DNA of 5,428 nucleotides from Methanomicrobiales archaeon (GTDB taxonomy: Archaea; Halobacteriota; Methanomicrobia; Methanomicrobiales; Methanomicrobiaceae), in NCBI GenBank assembly GCA_012523385.1, contig JAAYIO010000172.1, positions 1 to 5,428 of the forward strand, given 5' to 3'. The notes under the pieces are model-generated. The model was not told where the DNA came from. It saw only the letters and a list, made by a program, of their open reading frames with translations, and made no database searches. The translations under genes were made by a program, and so were the position numbers. Numbering within the stretch: position 1 is the first letter of the stretch; each line of letters starts with the position of its first letter. Of the stretch, positions 1 to 5,428 are shown piece by piece.

Positions 1-447
1 GTCTTTGAAGGATTTGCAGAAAACCTTGGGGCAGAAAATCAGATCATCGGCGGCGGTGCTTACCGCCTTGCCCACCTCTTCGGCGGCGACGATGTAGGGT
101 CGTGTGGGTTTGGCATCGGATTTGACCGGGTGATGGTTTCTCTGGGAGATCTACCCGTCCCCGAAAATACAGTTATTGCCGTTCTTTATACACCAGAAGC
201 ACGCGAGTATGCCTTCTCTCTTTCACGGCAGTTCCGGGATGCGGGGTTCAGAACAGAGATGAACCTGCTCGCCCGTGGGATTAGTGCTCAGATGAAGCAT
301 GCGGCAAAAACGGCACGCTATGCCGTTCTCGCAGGTGAACGCGAGATGGCGGACGGCACCGTAACTCTCAGGAATATGCAGGCAGGCAACCAGAGAGAGT
401 GCACGGTTCGTGAGGCAATAGATGGGGTGAGTAACGGGTGGGAGTAG
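1..447 (+). CDS. hisS: Histidyl-tRNA synthetase, C-terminal 148 residues (5' end outside window)
   Basis: Cytoplasmic class II aminoacyl-tRNA synthetase that attaches histidine to tRNA-His using ATP. Only the last 148 codons are present, read in frame from base 1 to the TAG at 445-447; the family is usually a little over 400 residues, so about two thirds of the gene lies upstream. Visible residues 17-44 hold the glycine-rich GGGAYRLAHLFGG stretch followed by GFGIGFDRV, which matches class II motif 3 with its conserved arginine. From about residue 52 to the end is the HGTP-type anticodon-binding domain: a TVIAVLYTP strand, then LLARGISAQMKHAAKTA, then AGEREMADGTVTLRNM, the usual closing signature. 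Where bacterial enzymes have GGRYD, this one has GGAYR, which I believe is an archaeal variant. The 3' end overlaps top6B by 10 bases, so the genes are probably co-transcribed. Identity is secure; a paralogue such as HisZ is unlikely because the anticodon domain is intact. Confidence 0.93.
   Translation, partial: VFEGFAENLGAENQIIGGGAYRLAHLFGGDDVGSCGFGIGFDRVMVSLGDLPVPENTVIAVLYTPEAREYAFSLSRQFRDAGFRTEMNLLARGISAQMKHAAKTARYAVLAGEREMADGTVTLRNMQAGNQRECTVREAIDGVSNGWE
424..430 (+). promoter_or_regulatory. Ribosome binding site deciding the GTG start of top6B
   Basis: GGGGTGA lies inside the end of hisS and ends seven bases before the GTG at 438. It matches the archaeal anti-Shine-Dalgarno complement GGAGGTGA in its GGTGA part. 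No in-frame ATG gives a better N-terminus: the ATG at 422 is in another frame. The GTG is therefore the likely initiator. Confidence 0.7.
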
Positions 448-2243
448 CTGAAAAACTTGCATCAGAGCAGAAAAGCATCAGTGTAGCAGAGTTCTTTGAG
501 AAAAATAAACACCTGCTCGGATTTGATTCACCCACCCGCGGTATTATCACCACCATCAAAGAGGCAGTGGACAACGCGCTCGATGCCTGTGAAGAGGCAG
601 AGGTTCTGCCGGACATCTGGGTGTCCGTCACAAAACTCACGAAAGACACCATACGGGTTGCCGTTGAGGACAACGGGCCGGGCATAGTGCCTGACAATGT
701 GCCATATGTCTTCGGAAAACTCCTCTATGGTTCACGGTTCCACCAGATACGACAGAGCAGGGGTCAGCAGGGCATCGGAATATCAGCAGCAGTGCTCTTT
801 GCTCAACTCACAACCGGCGTCCCAGCACGCATTATTTCACGAACCGGTGCAGACAAACCCGCCTATTTATTTGAACTGATGATCAGGACGGAGAAGAACG
901 AACCTGAGATCATCCGAAAAGAGGAGCATGAATGGGACCGTACACACGGGACGAGAATCGAACTTGAATTCACCGGCACACTGACGGCCAAACGCCGTCT
1001 CATTGATTACCTGAAATATACCTCTGTTGTAAACCCCCATGCACGAATACAGGCGGATATTGATGGTGAATGGTTTTCATTCGAACGGGTCAGTAATGAG
1101 GTGATTGTTTCTCCTCAGGCAATCGCGCCCCATCCGCACGGCATTGAATTTGGCATGCTGAAACGAATGGCCGCATCATCGACAGACAATGCACAGGACT
1201 TCCTCGTGAACGGATTCTCACGCGTTGGCGCAAAGAGTGCAGAACAGATGCTCGCAATAGCAGGCATTAAGGATTCTCGGAAGGTAAAAGGACTCACTGC
1301 AGAACAGCTCAAGAGTCTCCTCTCTGCCATGCAGGAGGTGGACGTTCCTCCACCCCCTGCTTCCCTTTGTCTTTCTCCGATAGGCGAGGAGATGATCGTA
1401 CAAGGACTGGAACAGGAGTTTAGCCTTGACTTTGTAAAAGCACGGACCAGAAAATCTCAGGTCTTCTCCGGCCACCCGTTTATCGTGGAAGCCGCTATCG
1501 GGTATGGCGGAAAACTTGAACCGGAAGGACAGGCTCTGCTTTTGAGGTTTGCAAACCGGGTGCCGCTTTTGTATCAGCAGGGCGCATGTGCGATTACCAC
1601 GGCAGCCGCAGGGATAAACTGGCGATCATACAACATCTCCCAGCAGTCCCTCCCGATTGGCCCTGTTCTTTTGCTGGTTCATGTTGCATCAACAAATGTA
1701 CCCTTCACCTCTGAATCAAAGGATGCTGTTGCAGCCATTCCTGAGATAGAAAAAGAGATTACCCTCGCCCTTCAGGACTTAGGCAGGGAACTCAAGAACT
1801 TCATCAGCAAACGCGACCGGAATAAGGTAGCAGAAGACCGTGCACGCGCAGTCTGCTCTATCATCCCGGACATTGCAGAGAAGGTCGCAGAGATCGTAGA
1901 ACGCCCTGTACCTGACATATCACCGATTGAAGGTCAGATCATGCGCAGGGTTGTGGCAAAAAAGAAGACAACAGATGGAATCGTTGGAATCTCGGTTATG
2001 AACTACACGCGAAACCCGATTGAGGTAATGGTCTACAGCCTCTCCGAAGATAATCCTGAAAAAGCTGTGCCAAAGCCGGATTTCATCGATACCATCGGGA
2101 CAGAGTTCAATGCAGTCTGGCGGATTACAATCGAGGCTGAAACCGCATGGAAGGTCACGTATCCCGGAAAAGGCCGGGGGTCTATTGATATCCGCGGTGT
2201 TGATGAAAAGATGAAAGTGGTGGTGGACCTCGATGGCGAATAA
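438..2243 (+). CDS. top6B: DNA topoisomerase VI subunit B (ATPase/transducer subunit)
   Basis: The 601-residue ATP-binding subunit of the type IIB topoisomerase VI, which with Top6A passes one DNA duplex through another to relax supercoils and unlink chromosomes. The N-terminal GHKL ATPase shows [12 protein letters not shown] (Glu42, Asn46), EDNGPGI (Asp78) and the glycine lid [14 protein letters not shown] (107-120). An H2TH-like helical segment follows at about 235-305, including [11 protein letters not shown] at 262-272. The transducer then carries WRSY at 395-398 (the family's WKxY element) and the switch lysine Lys428 in [10 protein letters not shown], which contacts the ATP gamma-phosphate in characterised homologues. 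The last 80 or so residues (from about [14 protein letters not shown]) look like the Ig-like C-terminal domain known from methanogen Top6B. The start is GTG 438, chosen for its Shine-Dalgarno site and because it leaves the conserved N-terminus intact. It overlaps hisS by 10 bases and top6A by 11. No lesion is seen. Confidence 0.97.
   Translation: MGVAEKLASEQKSISVAEFFEKNKHLLGFDSPTRGIITTIKEAVDNALDACEEAEVLPDIWVSVTKLTKDTIRVAVEDNGPGIVPDNVPYVFGKLLYGSRFHQIRQSRGQQGIGISAAVLFAQLTTGVPARIISRTGADKPAYLFELMIRTEKNEPEIIRKEEHEWDRTHGTRIELEFTGTLTAKRRLIDYLKYTSVVNPHARIQADIDGEWFSFERVSNEVIVSPQAIAPHPHGIEFGMLKRMAASSTDNAQDFLVNGFSRVGAKSAEQMLAIAGIKDSRKVKGLTAEQLKSLLSAMQEVDVPPPPASLCLSPIGEEMIVQGLEQEFSLDFVKARTRKSQVFSGHPFIVEAAIGYGGKLEPEGQALLLRFANRVPLLYQQGACAITTAAAGINWRSYNISQQSLPIGPVLLLVHVASTNVPFTSESKDAVAAIPEIEKEITLALQDLGRELKNFISKRDRNKVAEDRARAVCSIIPDIAEKVAEIVERPVPDISPIEGQIMRRVVAKKKTTDGIVGISVMNYTRNPIEVMVYSLSEDNPEKAVPKPDFIDTIGTEFNAVWRITIEAETAWKVTYPGKGRGSIDIRGVDEKMKVVVDLDGE
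2222..2226 (+). promoter_or_regulatory. Ribosome binding site of top6A, inside the end of top6B
   Basis: GGTGG sits six bases before the ATG at 2233, within the last codons of top6B. It supports this ATG over the out-of-frame ATG at 2243, and it fits translational coupling of the two topoisomerase subunits. Confidence 0.6.
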
Positions 2244-3321
2244 TGAAAAAGACAAAAAAACACAGGAGCGATTGGTATCTATCGCTTCCGAGTGGTACGG
2301 TCAGATGATGGATGGGCGCGTCCCCACCATTACGCTCCCCACCCGGACAAAGGCAAATATCGAATTTAATGAATCGTCTGAAGTCTGGGAATACGGGGAC
2401 AAAGGTACGACACGAACAGCAAATACTGCAAAGGGGGCATTGCATATCCTGAAGATGGCCTATGTCGTCGGTTTTCTTAAACAACAGCTCATCGAGTCGC
2501 GCTCATCGACCCTCAGGGAGATGTATTACATCTCGGAAGGATGGAAGAGGGCGAAGTTTGCGGCTCAGGATGAGAGTAACATGCTGATAGAGGACTTGGA
2601 GATCGTCACCGAACTCTCCCGGGAGGCATTTCACCTGCGTCCAGAGGAAGACGGTGCATCAATTTACGGCCCACTCCGTCTCAGGGAGCAGACCAAACGA
2701 GGTAATCGGGATATACACTGTCAGGAGGATGTGGGAGAGGCAGGATACCCAATCCCCTCCAATGTAGAGAATATCGAATTCCTTGACCATGACGCCTCAT
2801 TTGTCATTGCTACAGAAACAGGAGGTATGTACGCCCGGTTAATGGAGAACGGGTTTGACGAAGCCCATAACGCCATCCTCCTCCACCTTAAGGGACAGCC
2901 CGCACGTTCCACACGGCGCATGCTCAGACGGATGAATTATGAACTGGGTATTCCGGTTGTGGTTTTCACGGACGGTGACCCCTGGTCATACCGCATCTTT
3001 GCAAGCATCGCATATGGGTCAATTAAGGCGGCACATATGTCAGACATTCTCGTCACCCCATCGGCACAGTTCATCGGCGTCCAGCCAAGTGACATCAGCG
3101 ATTATAATCTCCCCTCAGACAAGCTCACCGAGGGGGATATCGCGGCCCTAAAAGCAGAACTTACCGACCCGAGGTTTGATACCGATTACTGGAGAAAACA
3201 GATCAAACTTCAGCTTGATATGGGTTTGAAATCAGAACAGCAGGCCTTTGCAAGCAGGGGTCTTGACTTTGTCACCGATGAGTATCTTCCGTCCCGTCTG
3301 AGTGAGATGGGGATTCTTTAG
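2233..3321 (+). CDS. top6A: DNA topoisomerase VI subunit A (Spo11-like DNA-cleaving subunit)
   Basis: The 362-residue catalytic subunit of topoisomerase VI, homologous to eukaryotic Spo11. It makes the staggered double-strand break through a 5'-phosphotyrosyl link. The winged-helix 5Y-CAP domain contains [13 protein letters not shown]; by comparison with Spo11 the second tyrosine of the YY pair, Tyr99, should be the nucleophile. The Toprim domain begins at about residue 185. It shows [11 protein letters not shown] with the metal-binding Glu195, LKGQP at 219-223, and FTDGDPWSY with Asp247 and Asp249. These positions lie close to the equivalent residues of the Methanocaldococcus jannaschii enzyme, so the length is normal and the active site looks complete. 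A lysine-rich stretch of about ten residues at the N-terminus is probably disordered. The gene starts 11 bases before the top6B stop is completed, so the A2B2 partners are probably made from one message. The TAG stop at 3319-3321 lies within an inverted repeat. Confidence 0.97.
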   Translation: MANNEKDKKTQERLVSIASEWYGQMMDGRVPTITLPTRTKANIEFNESSEVWEYGDKGTTRTANTAKGALHILKMAYVVGFLKQQLIESRSSTLREMYYISEGWKRAKFAAQDESNMLIEDLEIVTELSREAFHLRPEEDGASIYGPLRLREQTKRGNRDIHCQEDVGEAGYPIPSNVENIEFLDHDASFVIATETGGMYARLMENGFDEAHNAILLHLKGQPARSTRRMLRRMNYELGIPVVVFTDGDPWSYRIFASIAYGSIKAAHMSDILVTPSAQFIGVQPSDISDYNLPSDKLTEGDIAALKAELTDPRFDTDYWRKQIKLQLDMGLKSEQQAFASRGLDFVTDEYLPSRLSEMGIL

Positions 3322-3356
3322 GCTATTTTTAAGTCTGCTGAATCAATCCTAAAGAA
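3314..3356 (+). repeat. Inverted repeat spanning the top6A stop codon
   Basis: TTCTTTAGG (3314-3322) and CCTAAAGAA (3348-3356) are perfect 9-base complements separated by 25 bases. The left arm contains the top6A TAG stop. The loop holds a T5 run (3326-3330). It may be a 3'-end stem protecting or ending the top6A message; that role is inferred. Confidence 0.5.
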
Positions 3357-3357
3357 A

Positions 3358-3383
3358 AACCAGCCATTCTCATCAGCTGGGTT
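3358..3383 (+). repeat. Short inverted repeat in the convergent spacer
   Basis: CCAGC (3360-3364) pairs with GCTGG (3376-3380) across an 11-base loop. Two more A-T pairs form outside if G3381 bulges out. It begins two bases after the preceding inverted repeat ends, so the two would stack in RNA. No T-run follows directly. Confidence 0.4.
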
Positions 3384-3393
3384 AGGTGTGTTA

Positions 3394-3443
3394 TCTATCG
3401 ACCATCCCGGCCCGGATACCACTTTTTTCATAGCGTTGATAGA
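3394..3443 (+). repeat. Inverted repeat with T6 run in its loop
   Basis: Bases 3394-3402 (TCTATCGAC) pair with 3435-3443 (GTTGATAGA) over nine positions, one of them G-U. The 32-base loop contains a small GC-rich self-complementary segment (CCGGCCCGG, 3407-3415) and a T6 run at 3423-3428. Confidence 0.4.
3423..3428 (+). terminator. Candidate terminator T-run for the hisS-top6B-top6A transcript
   Basis: TTTTTT lies about 100 bases after the top6A stop, preceded by GC-rich CCCGGCCCGG. Archaeal RNA polymerase can terminate at U-rich tracts without a strong hairpin. A T5 at 3326-3330 is an earlier and weaker candidate. Confidence 0.4.
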
Positions 3444-3468
3444 GAGAAAATGGAACGGGCAGTACGAT

Positions 3469-3474
3469 AAAAAA
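3469..3474 (-). terminator. Candidate terminator T-run for the minus-strand gene pair
   Basis: A run of six A on the plus strand reads TTTTTT on the minus strand, 45 bases beyond the minus-strand stop at 3519-3521. It matches the archaeal U-tract mode of termination and, with the T6 on the other strand, would keep the two convergent transcripts apart. Confidence 0.4.
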
Positions 3475-3481
3475 TGGAATG

Positions 3482-3523
3482 AATATTACCTAAATAGTAT
3501 AAAACGATTGGACAGGTATTATT
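3482..3523 (-). repeat. Imperfect inverted repeat at the 3' end of the minus-strand Cys-cluster gene
   Basis: AATATTACCT (3482-3491) and AGGTATTATT (3514-3523) pair at nine of ten positions around a 22-base loop. The right arm includes that gene's TAA stop (3519-3521, minus strand), mirroring the arrangement at the top6A stop on the other side of the spacer. A role as a 3'-end stem is inferred. Confidence 0.4.
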
Positions 3524-3974
3524 TTCCTTCAATTTCCCTTATCGCATCAATCGTCTTCTGCAGAAGTGCCTCGTTCCCTTCAATCCGCGCCACATCACGG
3601 ATAGCTTCAAGGGTATGCACACTATCTTCCAGAAAACTCAGGATATCGGTAGGGTAAATCTCAATCCCATAATCATCCAGCAGAACCTCACCGATCTGGC
3701 GATGATTCAGCCCAAGACTGCGGAGTTCAAGAATCTTTAACGCAAATTTTCTCTCTGGACATCCACACTGCGGAGACCCCTTGCACTCGCACTCAAGGAA
3801 ATCCTTGAAAAACGCAATGATCTGTGACCGCATCGTGCGGTCAAGGGAGTCATAGTCCAAAGATGAGACCAGAATATCCATGAATACGCCATTGAAGGCG
3901 AAATCAGGGACACGAAATCCTGCAACGTTCTGAAGTTTTTTTGCAAATTTAAATCTGGCCTTTGCGGCGATCAA
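3519..3974 (-). CDS. Uncharacterised archaeal protein with a CxCx5CxC cluster (DUF5814-like)
   Basis: A 151-residue cytoplasmic protein with no signal peptide or membrane segment. The centre carries Cys62-x-Cys64-x5-Cys70-x-Cys72 in ECECKGSPQCGCPERK, a plausible zinc or other metal site. A predicted helical region follows (LKILELRSLGLNHRQIGEVLLDDYGIEIYPTDILSFLEDSVHTLEAI); its LNHRQIGEVL part resembles a helix-turn-helix-like segment. From memory this Cys cluster followed by YPxDxLSFLxxxxxTLEA is the pattern of the archaeal DUF5814 family, sometimes found with superfamily II helicases, but I cannot confirm that here. The start is taken as TTG at 3974, which overlaps the upstream gene's TGA as TTGA and follows a purine run. 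An in-frame ATG at residue 32 (3881) is the alternative. A link to nucleic acids is a guess from the metal cluster and the helicase association. Confidence 0.8.
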   Translation of the reverse strand: MIAAKARFKFAKKLQNVAGFRVPDFAFNGVFMDILVSSLDYDSLDRTMRSQIIAFFKDFLECECKGSPQCGCPERKFALKILELRSLGLNHRQIGEVLLDDYGIEIYPTDILSFLEDSVHTLEAIRDVARIEGNEALLQKTIDAIREIEGK

Positions 3975-4597
3975 ATTCCTTCCCCAAACTGCTCTTCGAA
4001 GTTCTTGAGGGTCTTAAGTGCATTACCCATATCATCCACCTCAATCAGCCAGTCGTCAAAGAGGAGCGGTTCATCGACATCGGTACGGAGATATTTCCCA
4101 CAGCACGATCCACCCAGAATTACGAGAGCGCCAATTGTTGCGGCGGTCTTCAGAGCCTCCTCTGCCTGATCATCAGTAAGCGTTTTGCCGTGTTTTACCA
4201 GATCCTTGATCTCACCCTCAGCCGTGCCGTCGATGACTGCCTTGCATGCGGAAAAGAGCACCAAAAAGCGCATCTGAACACCAGAGATGATATCGGCGAC
4301 ATCGCTCTCGGGTAATGGCCCCATGACAATATCCTCAACCTCTGCGATCTTCTTTTTAGCCGCATCCGGACTATAATTGCCCAGAAGAAAGAGCTTGATT
4401 ATTTTCAGAACTGCGACATTGATATCTTCAGTAAAATTGTTGAGCGACTGCAGGCCTTCCGGCATCTCCTCGGAATCCTCATCATAATCAAAACTCATCT
4501 CCTCAAGCGTCTTAATCCAGTTGTCCCAGCGTTCCTGTGTATAAAAATAATACAGGACAGACTGTGGCTCCACTTTCTCTTTTTTACTCTTCGCCAT
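3971..4597 (-). CDS. Uncharacterised acidic archaeal protein, DUF2150-like
   Basis: A 208-residue soluble protein of unknown function; its overall pattern resembles the DUF2150 family of methanogens, recalled rather than searched. After a lysine-rich tip (MAKSKKEK) comes an aromatic segment, LYYFYTQERWDNWIKTLEEM (15-34), then an acidic stretch (about 37-48) and mostly helical sequence. The segment GALVILGGSCCGKYL (156-170) has adjacent cysteines 165-166. The C-terminus is acidic and helical (DDWLIEVDDMGNALKTLKNFEEQF). GGSCCGK recalls a P-loop but lacks the G-x4-GK[ST] pattern, so no nucleotide binding is claimed. The ATG at 4595-4597 is the only good start. No strong Shine-Dalgarno site precedes it, so the message may be leaderless or have a short leader. 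Its TGA overlaps the next gene's TTG by four bases, implying translational coupling. It is divergent from thiI. Confidence 0.88.
   Translation of the reverse strand: MAKSKKEKVEPQSVLYYFYTQERWDNWIKTLEEMSFDYDEDSEEMPEGLQSLNNFTEDINVAVLKIIKLFLLGNYSPDAAKKKIAEVEDIVMGPLPESDVADIISGVQMRFLVLFSACKAVIDGTAEGEIKDLVKHGKTLTDDQAEEALKTAATIGALVILGGSCCGKYLRTDVDEPLLFDDWLIEVDDMGNALKTLKNFEEQFGEGI
3977..3985 (-). promoter_or_regulatory. Purine-rich ribosome binding site before the TTG start
   Basis: On the minus strand GGGGAAGGA precedes the TTG at 3974 by two bases, within the last codons of the upstream gene. The spacing is short if GGAAGGA is used and normal if GGGG is used. It is the main support for the TTG start. 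Confidence 0.4.
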
Positions 4598-4612
4598 AGT
4601 AAGTACTCAATT

Positions 4613-4645
4613 GTATATCTGCGCTATTAGTGTTTTCGCGTTGCC
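4613..4645 (-). promoter_or_regulatory. Candidate promoter of the minus-strand gene pair
   Basis: Reading the minus strand towards the ATG at 4597 there are two AT-rich elements. The first is CGAAAACACTAATAG, BRE-like then TATA-like, centred about 30 bases upstream of the start. The second is GATATAC, centred about 19 bases upstream. The first has spacing suited to a leaderless or very short-leader message. The assignment is tentative. Confidence 0.35.
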
Positions 4646-4708
4646 CGTTCTCATCGTTCTCTCCCGAGGTGGTGATAATCTACATTACCCGTCAATACCA
4701 ATGTATTC

Positions 4709-4716
4709 TTTAGATA
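4709..4716 (+). promoter_or_regulatory. Candidate TATA box of thiI
   Basis: TTTAGATA differs at one base from the archaeal consensus TTTATATA and is centred about 37 bases before the thiI ATG. Typical spacing would put transcription start near 4738, giving a leader of about 12 bases that carries little more than the ribosome binding site. Confidence 0.4.
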
Positions 4717-4723
4717 GTGTCAG

Positions 4724-4738
4724 CCTGCTGAAAGCAGG
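4724..4738 (+). repeat. Perfect short hairpin just upstream of thiI
   Basis: CCTGCT (4724-4729) and AGCAGG (4733-4738) are perfect complements around a GAA loop. The last two G of the right arm are the first bases of the GGGAG ribosome binding site. It could act as an RNA stem that partly hides the site, or as a DNA operator at the transcription start if initiation is near 4738. Confidence 0.5.
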
Positions 4739-4741
4739 GAG
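4737..4741 (+). promoter_or_regulatory. Ribosome binding site of thiI
   Basis: GGGAG ends eight bases before the ATG at 4750, normal archaeal spacing. It supports this ATG, which also places the conserved ThiI N-terminal motif close to the start of the protein. Confidence 0.6.
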
Positions 4742-4749
4742 ATTAAAGA

Positions 4750-5428
4750 ATGGAAGAAAGGATTGAGATACGCGAGGCTGTGATGGTGCGCTTTGGGGAG
4801 CTTTTTTTAAAGAGCGAATCGGTCATGAAATATTATATCAATATCTTGACAAAAAACCTCATCGCAGCAATTGAAGCGGAAGGCATGGAATGCTCTGTTG
4901 AACAGCACCGGGGGAGAATTATCATCTGGGGAGACAACCCCGACCGGATTGCACAGGCTGCATCACGGGTATTTGGCATTGTCGGGGTCAGTAAATGCAT
5001 CCTTACTCCCCCAGACCGAAAGATCATCGAGGAGTCCGCAGCCCGACTTGCCGCAGATAAGCTAACTCCCGGCATGTCGTTTGCTGTTCGGGCAAAACGT
5101 TCCGGGATGGAGGGATTTACCAGTCAGGAACTGGGGGCATCAGCGGGTTCATGTATCTATGAGCGCTGTCCCGGTATCCATGTCAACCTGACGGCGCCGG
5201 ACTACGAGATATTTGTTGAAGCGCGGACATTCGGAGGAATCGTGTATGACAGCGAGATAACCGCGCCCGGAGGTCTCCCCCTTGGCACGCAGGGAAAGTT
5301 TCTCTCCCTCCTCTCTGCGGGACTTGACTCATCTGTTGCCACATGGATGATGATGCGCCGTGGATGCGTGCCCATCTTCTTTCATTGTGATGGTGGGCGG
5401 TATGCCGGAGCTGATGCGCGACGTACCA
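4750..5428 (+). CDS. thiI: tRNA 4-thiouridine synthetase ThiI, N-terminal 226 residues (3' end outside window)
   Basis: ThiI adenylates uridine 8 of tRNA and replaces its oxygen with sulfur, giving s4U8; some members also serve thiamine synthesis. The 226 visible codons run off the window end without a stop. Residues 11-21 (VMVRFGELFLK) match the R-[YF]-G-E-x3-K signature opening the ferredoxin-like N-terminal domain. A THUMP RNA-binding domain follows at about 65-165 (FAVRAKRSGMEGFTSQELGA, then VNLTAPDYEIFVE). Then comes the conserved GGLPLGTQGK linker and the PP-loop SAGLDSSVA (189-197), where the family usually has SGGxDSPVA. Asp193 and Ser194 are kept. Downstream catalytic cysteines, including any CxxC used by methanogen enzymes, lie beyond the window. 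The start is ATG 4750. It is transcribed divergently from the DUF2150-like gene. Identification is firm; the exact sulfur relay cannot be judged. Confidence 0.94.
   Translation, partial: MEERIEIREAVMVRFGELFLKSESVMKYYINILTKNLIAAIEAEGMECSVEQHRGRIIIWGDNPDRIAQAASRVFGIVGVSKCILTPPDRKIIEESAARLAADKLTPGMSFAVRAKRSGMEGFTSQELGASAGSCIYERCPGIHVNLTAPDYEIFVEARTFGGIVYDSEITAPGGLPLGTQGKFLSLLSAGLDSSVATWMMMRRGCVPIFFHCDGGRYAGADARRT

Noticed and set aside
1920..2263. Minus-strand open frames over the 3' end of top6B
   Set aside because: They are antisense shadows of a conserved gene, with Phe/His/Cys-rich products lacking domain features.
3447..3479. Direct repeat AAAATGGAA at 3447-3455 and 3471-3479
   Set aside because: Only two copies of nine AT-rich bases in low-complexity spacer; no CRISPR-like or iteron-like pattern.
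3494..3505. TATA-like AATAGTATAAAA on the plus strand
   Set aside because: It faces into the 3' end of a minus-strand gene and no plus-strand gene follows, so it is more likely AT-rich spacer sequence.
3388..3657. Plus-strand open frame of 89 codons starting with GTG in the convergent spacer
   Set aside because: Its second half runs antisense through the well-supported Cys-cluster gene, there is no convincing ribosome binding site, and the spacer part crosses the inverted repeats.
4119..4139. Possible P-loop in GGSCCGKYL of the DUF2150-like protein
   Set aside because: It lacks the GxxxxGK[ST] pattern: tyrosine follows the lysine, and no Walker B aspartate segment is evident.
3962..4315. 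Plus-strand open frame of 117 codons antisense to the DUF2150-like gene
   Set aside because: The minus-strand frame is longer, has family-like sequence and a coupled neighbour; the plus-strand product has no recognisable domain.

Overview
The window looks like a chromosomal segment from a methanogenic archaeon, most likely of the Methanomicrobiales or a close relative. Three things support this. It carries archaeal type IIB topoisomerase (Top6A/Top6B). It has archaeal-style expression signals: purine-rich GGTG/GGAG Shine-Dalgarno sites, GTG and TTG starts, and TATA-like boxes. It also has two small genes whose products resemble families known mainly from methanogens and other euryarchaea (DUF2150, and less certainly DUF5814). 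The genus cannot be fixed by eye. Base composition looks moderate and even throughout. No insertion sequence, phage gene, tRNA, rRNA or CRISPR array is visible.

Layout: bases 1-3321 are a tight plus-strand cluster. It comprises the 3' end of hisS (histidyl-tRNA synthetase), then top6B, then top6A, each overlapping the next by 10-11 bases. Bases 3322-3518 are a gene-free convergent spacer that, with its margins, is largely tiled by four inverted repeats and holds a T-run on each strand. Bases 3519-4597 hold two minus-strand genes joined by a 4-base stop/start overlap. The upstream one is a DUF2150-like acidic protein. The downstream one is a 151-residue protein with a Cys-x-Cys-x5-Cys-x-Cys cluster. 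Bases 4598-4749 are a divergent promoter region. From 4750 to the window end is the 5' part of thiI, the tRNA 4-thiouridine synthetase, cut in its PP-loop domain.

How the genes work together: Top6B (ATPase and transducer) and Top6A (DNA cleavage) form the A2B2 topoisomerase VI, and their overlapping arrangement fits balanced, translationally coupled synthesis. HisRS and ThiI are both tRNA enzymes (charging, and s4U8 modification), but they flank the window and are not in one operon. The two minus-strand genes are probably a functional pair of unknown role. I see mostly conserved informational genes here and no clear new defence or mobile system. The parts least explained are the uncharacterised gene pair, the hairpin-rich convergent spacer and the hairpin at the thiI start.
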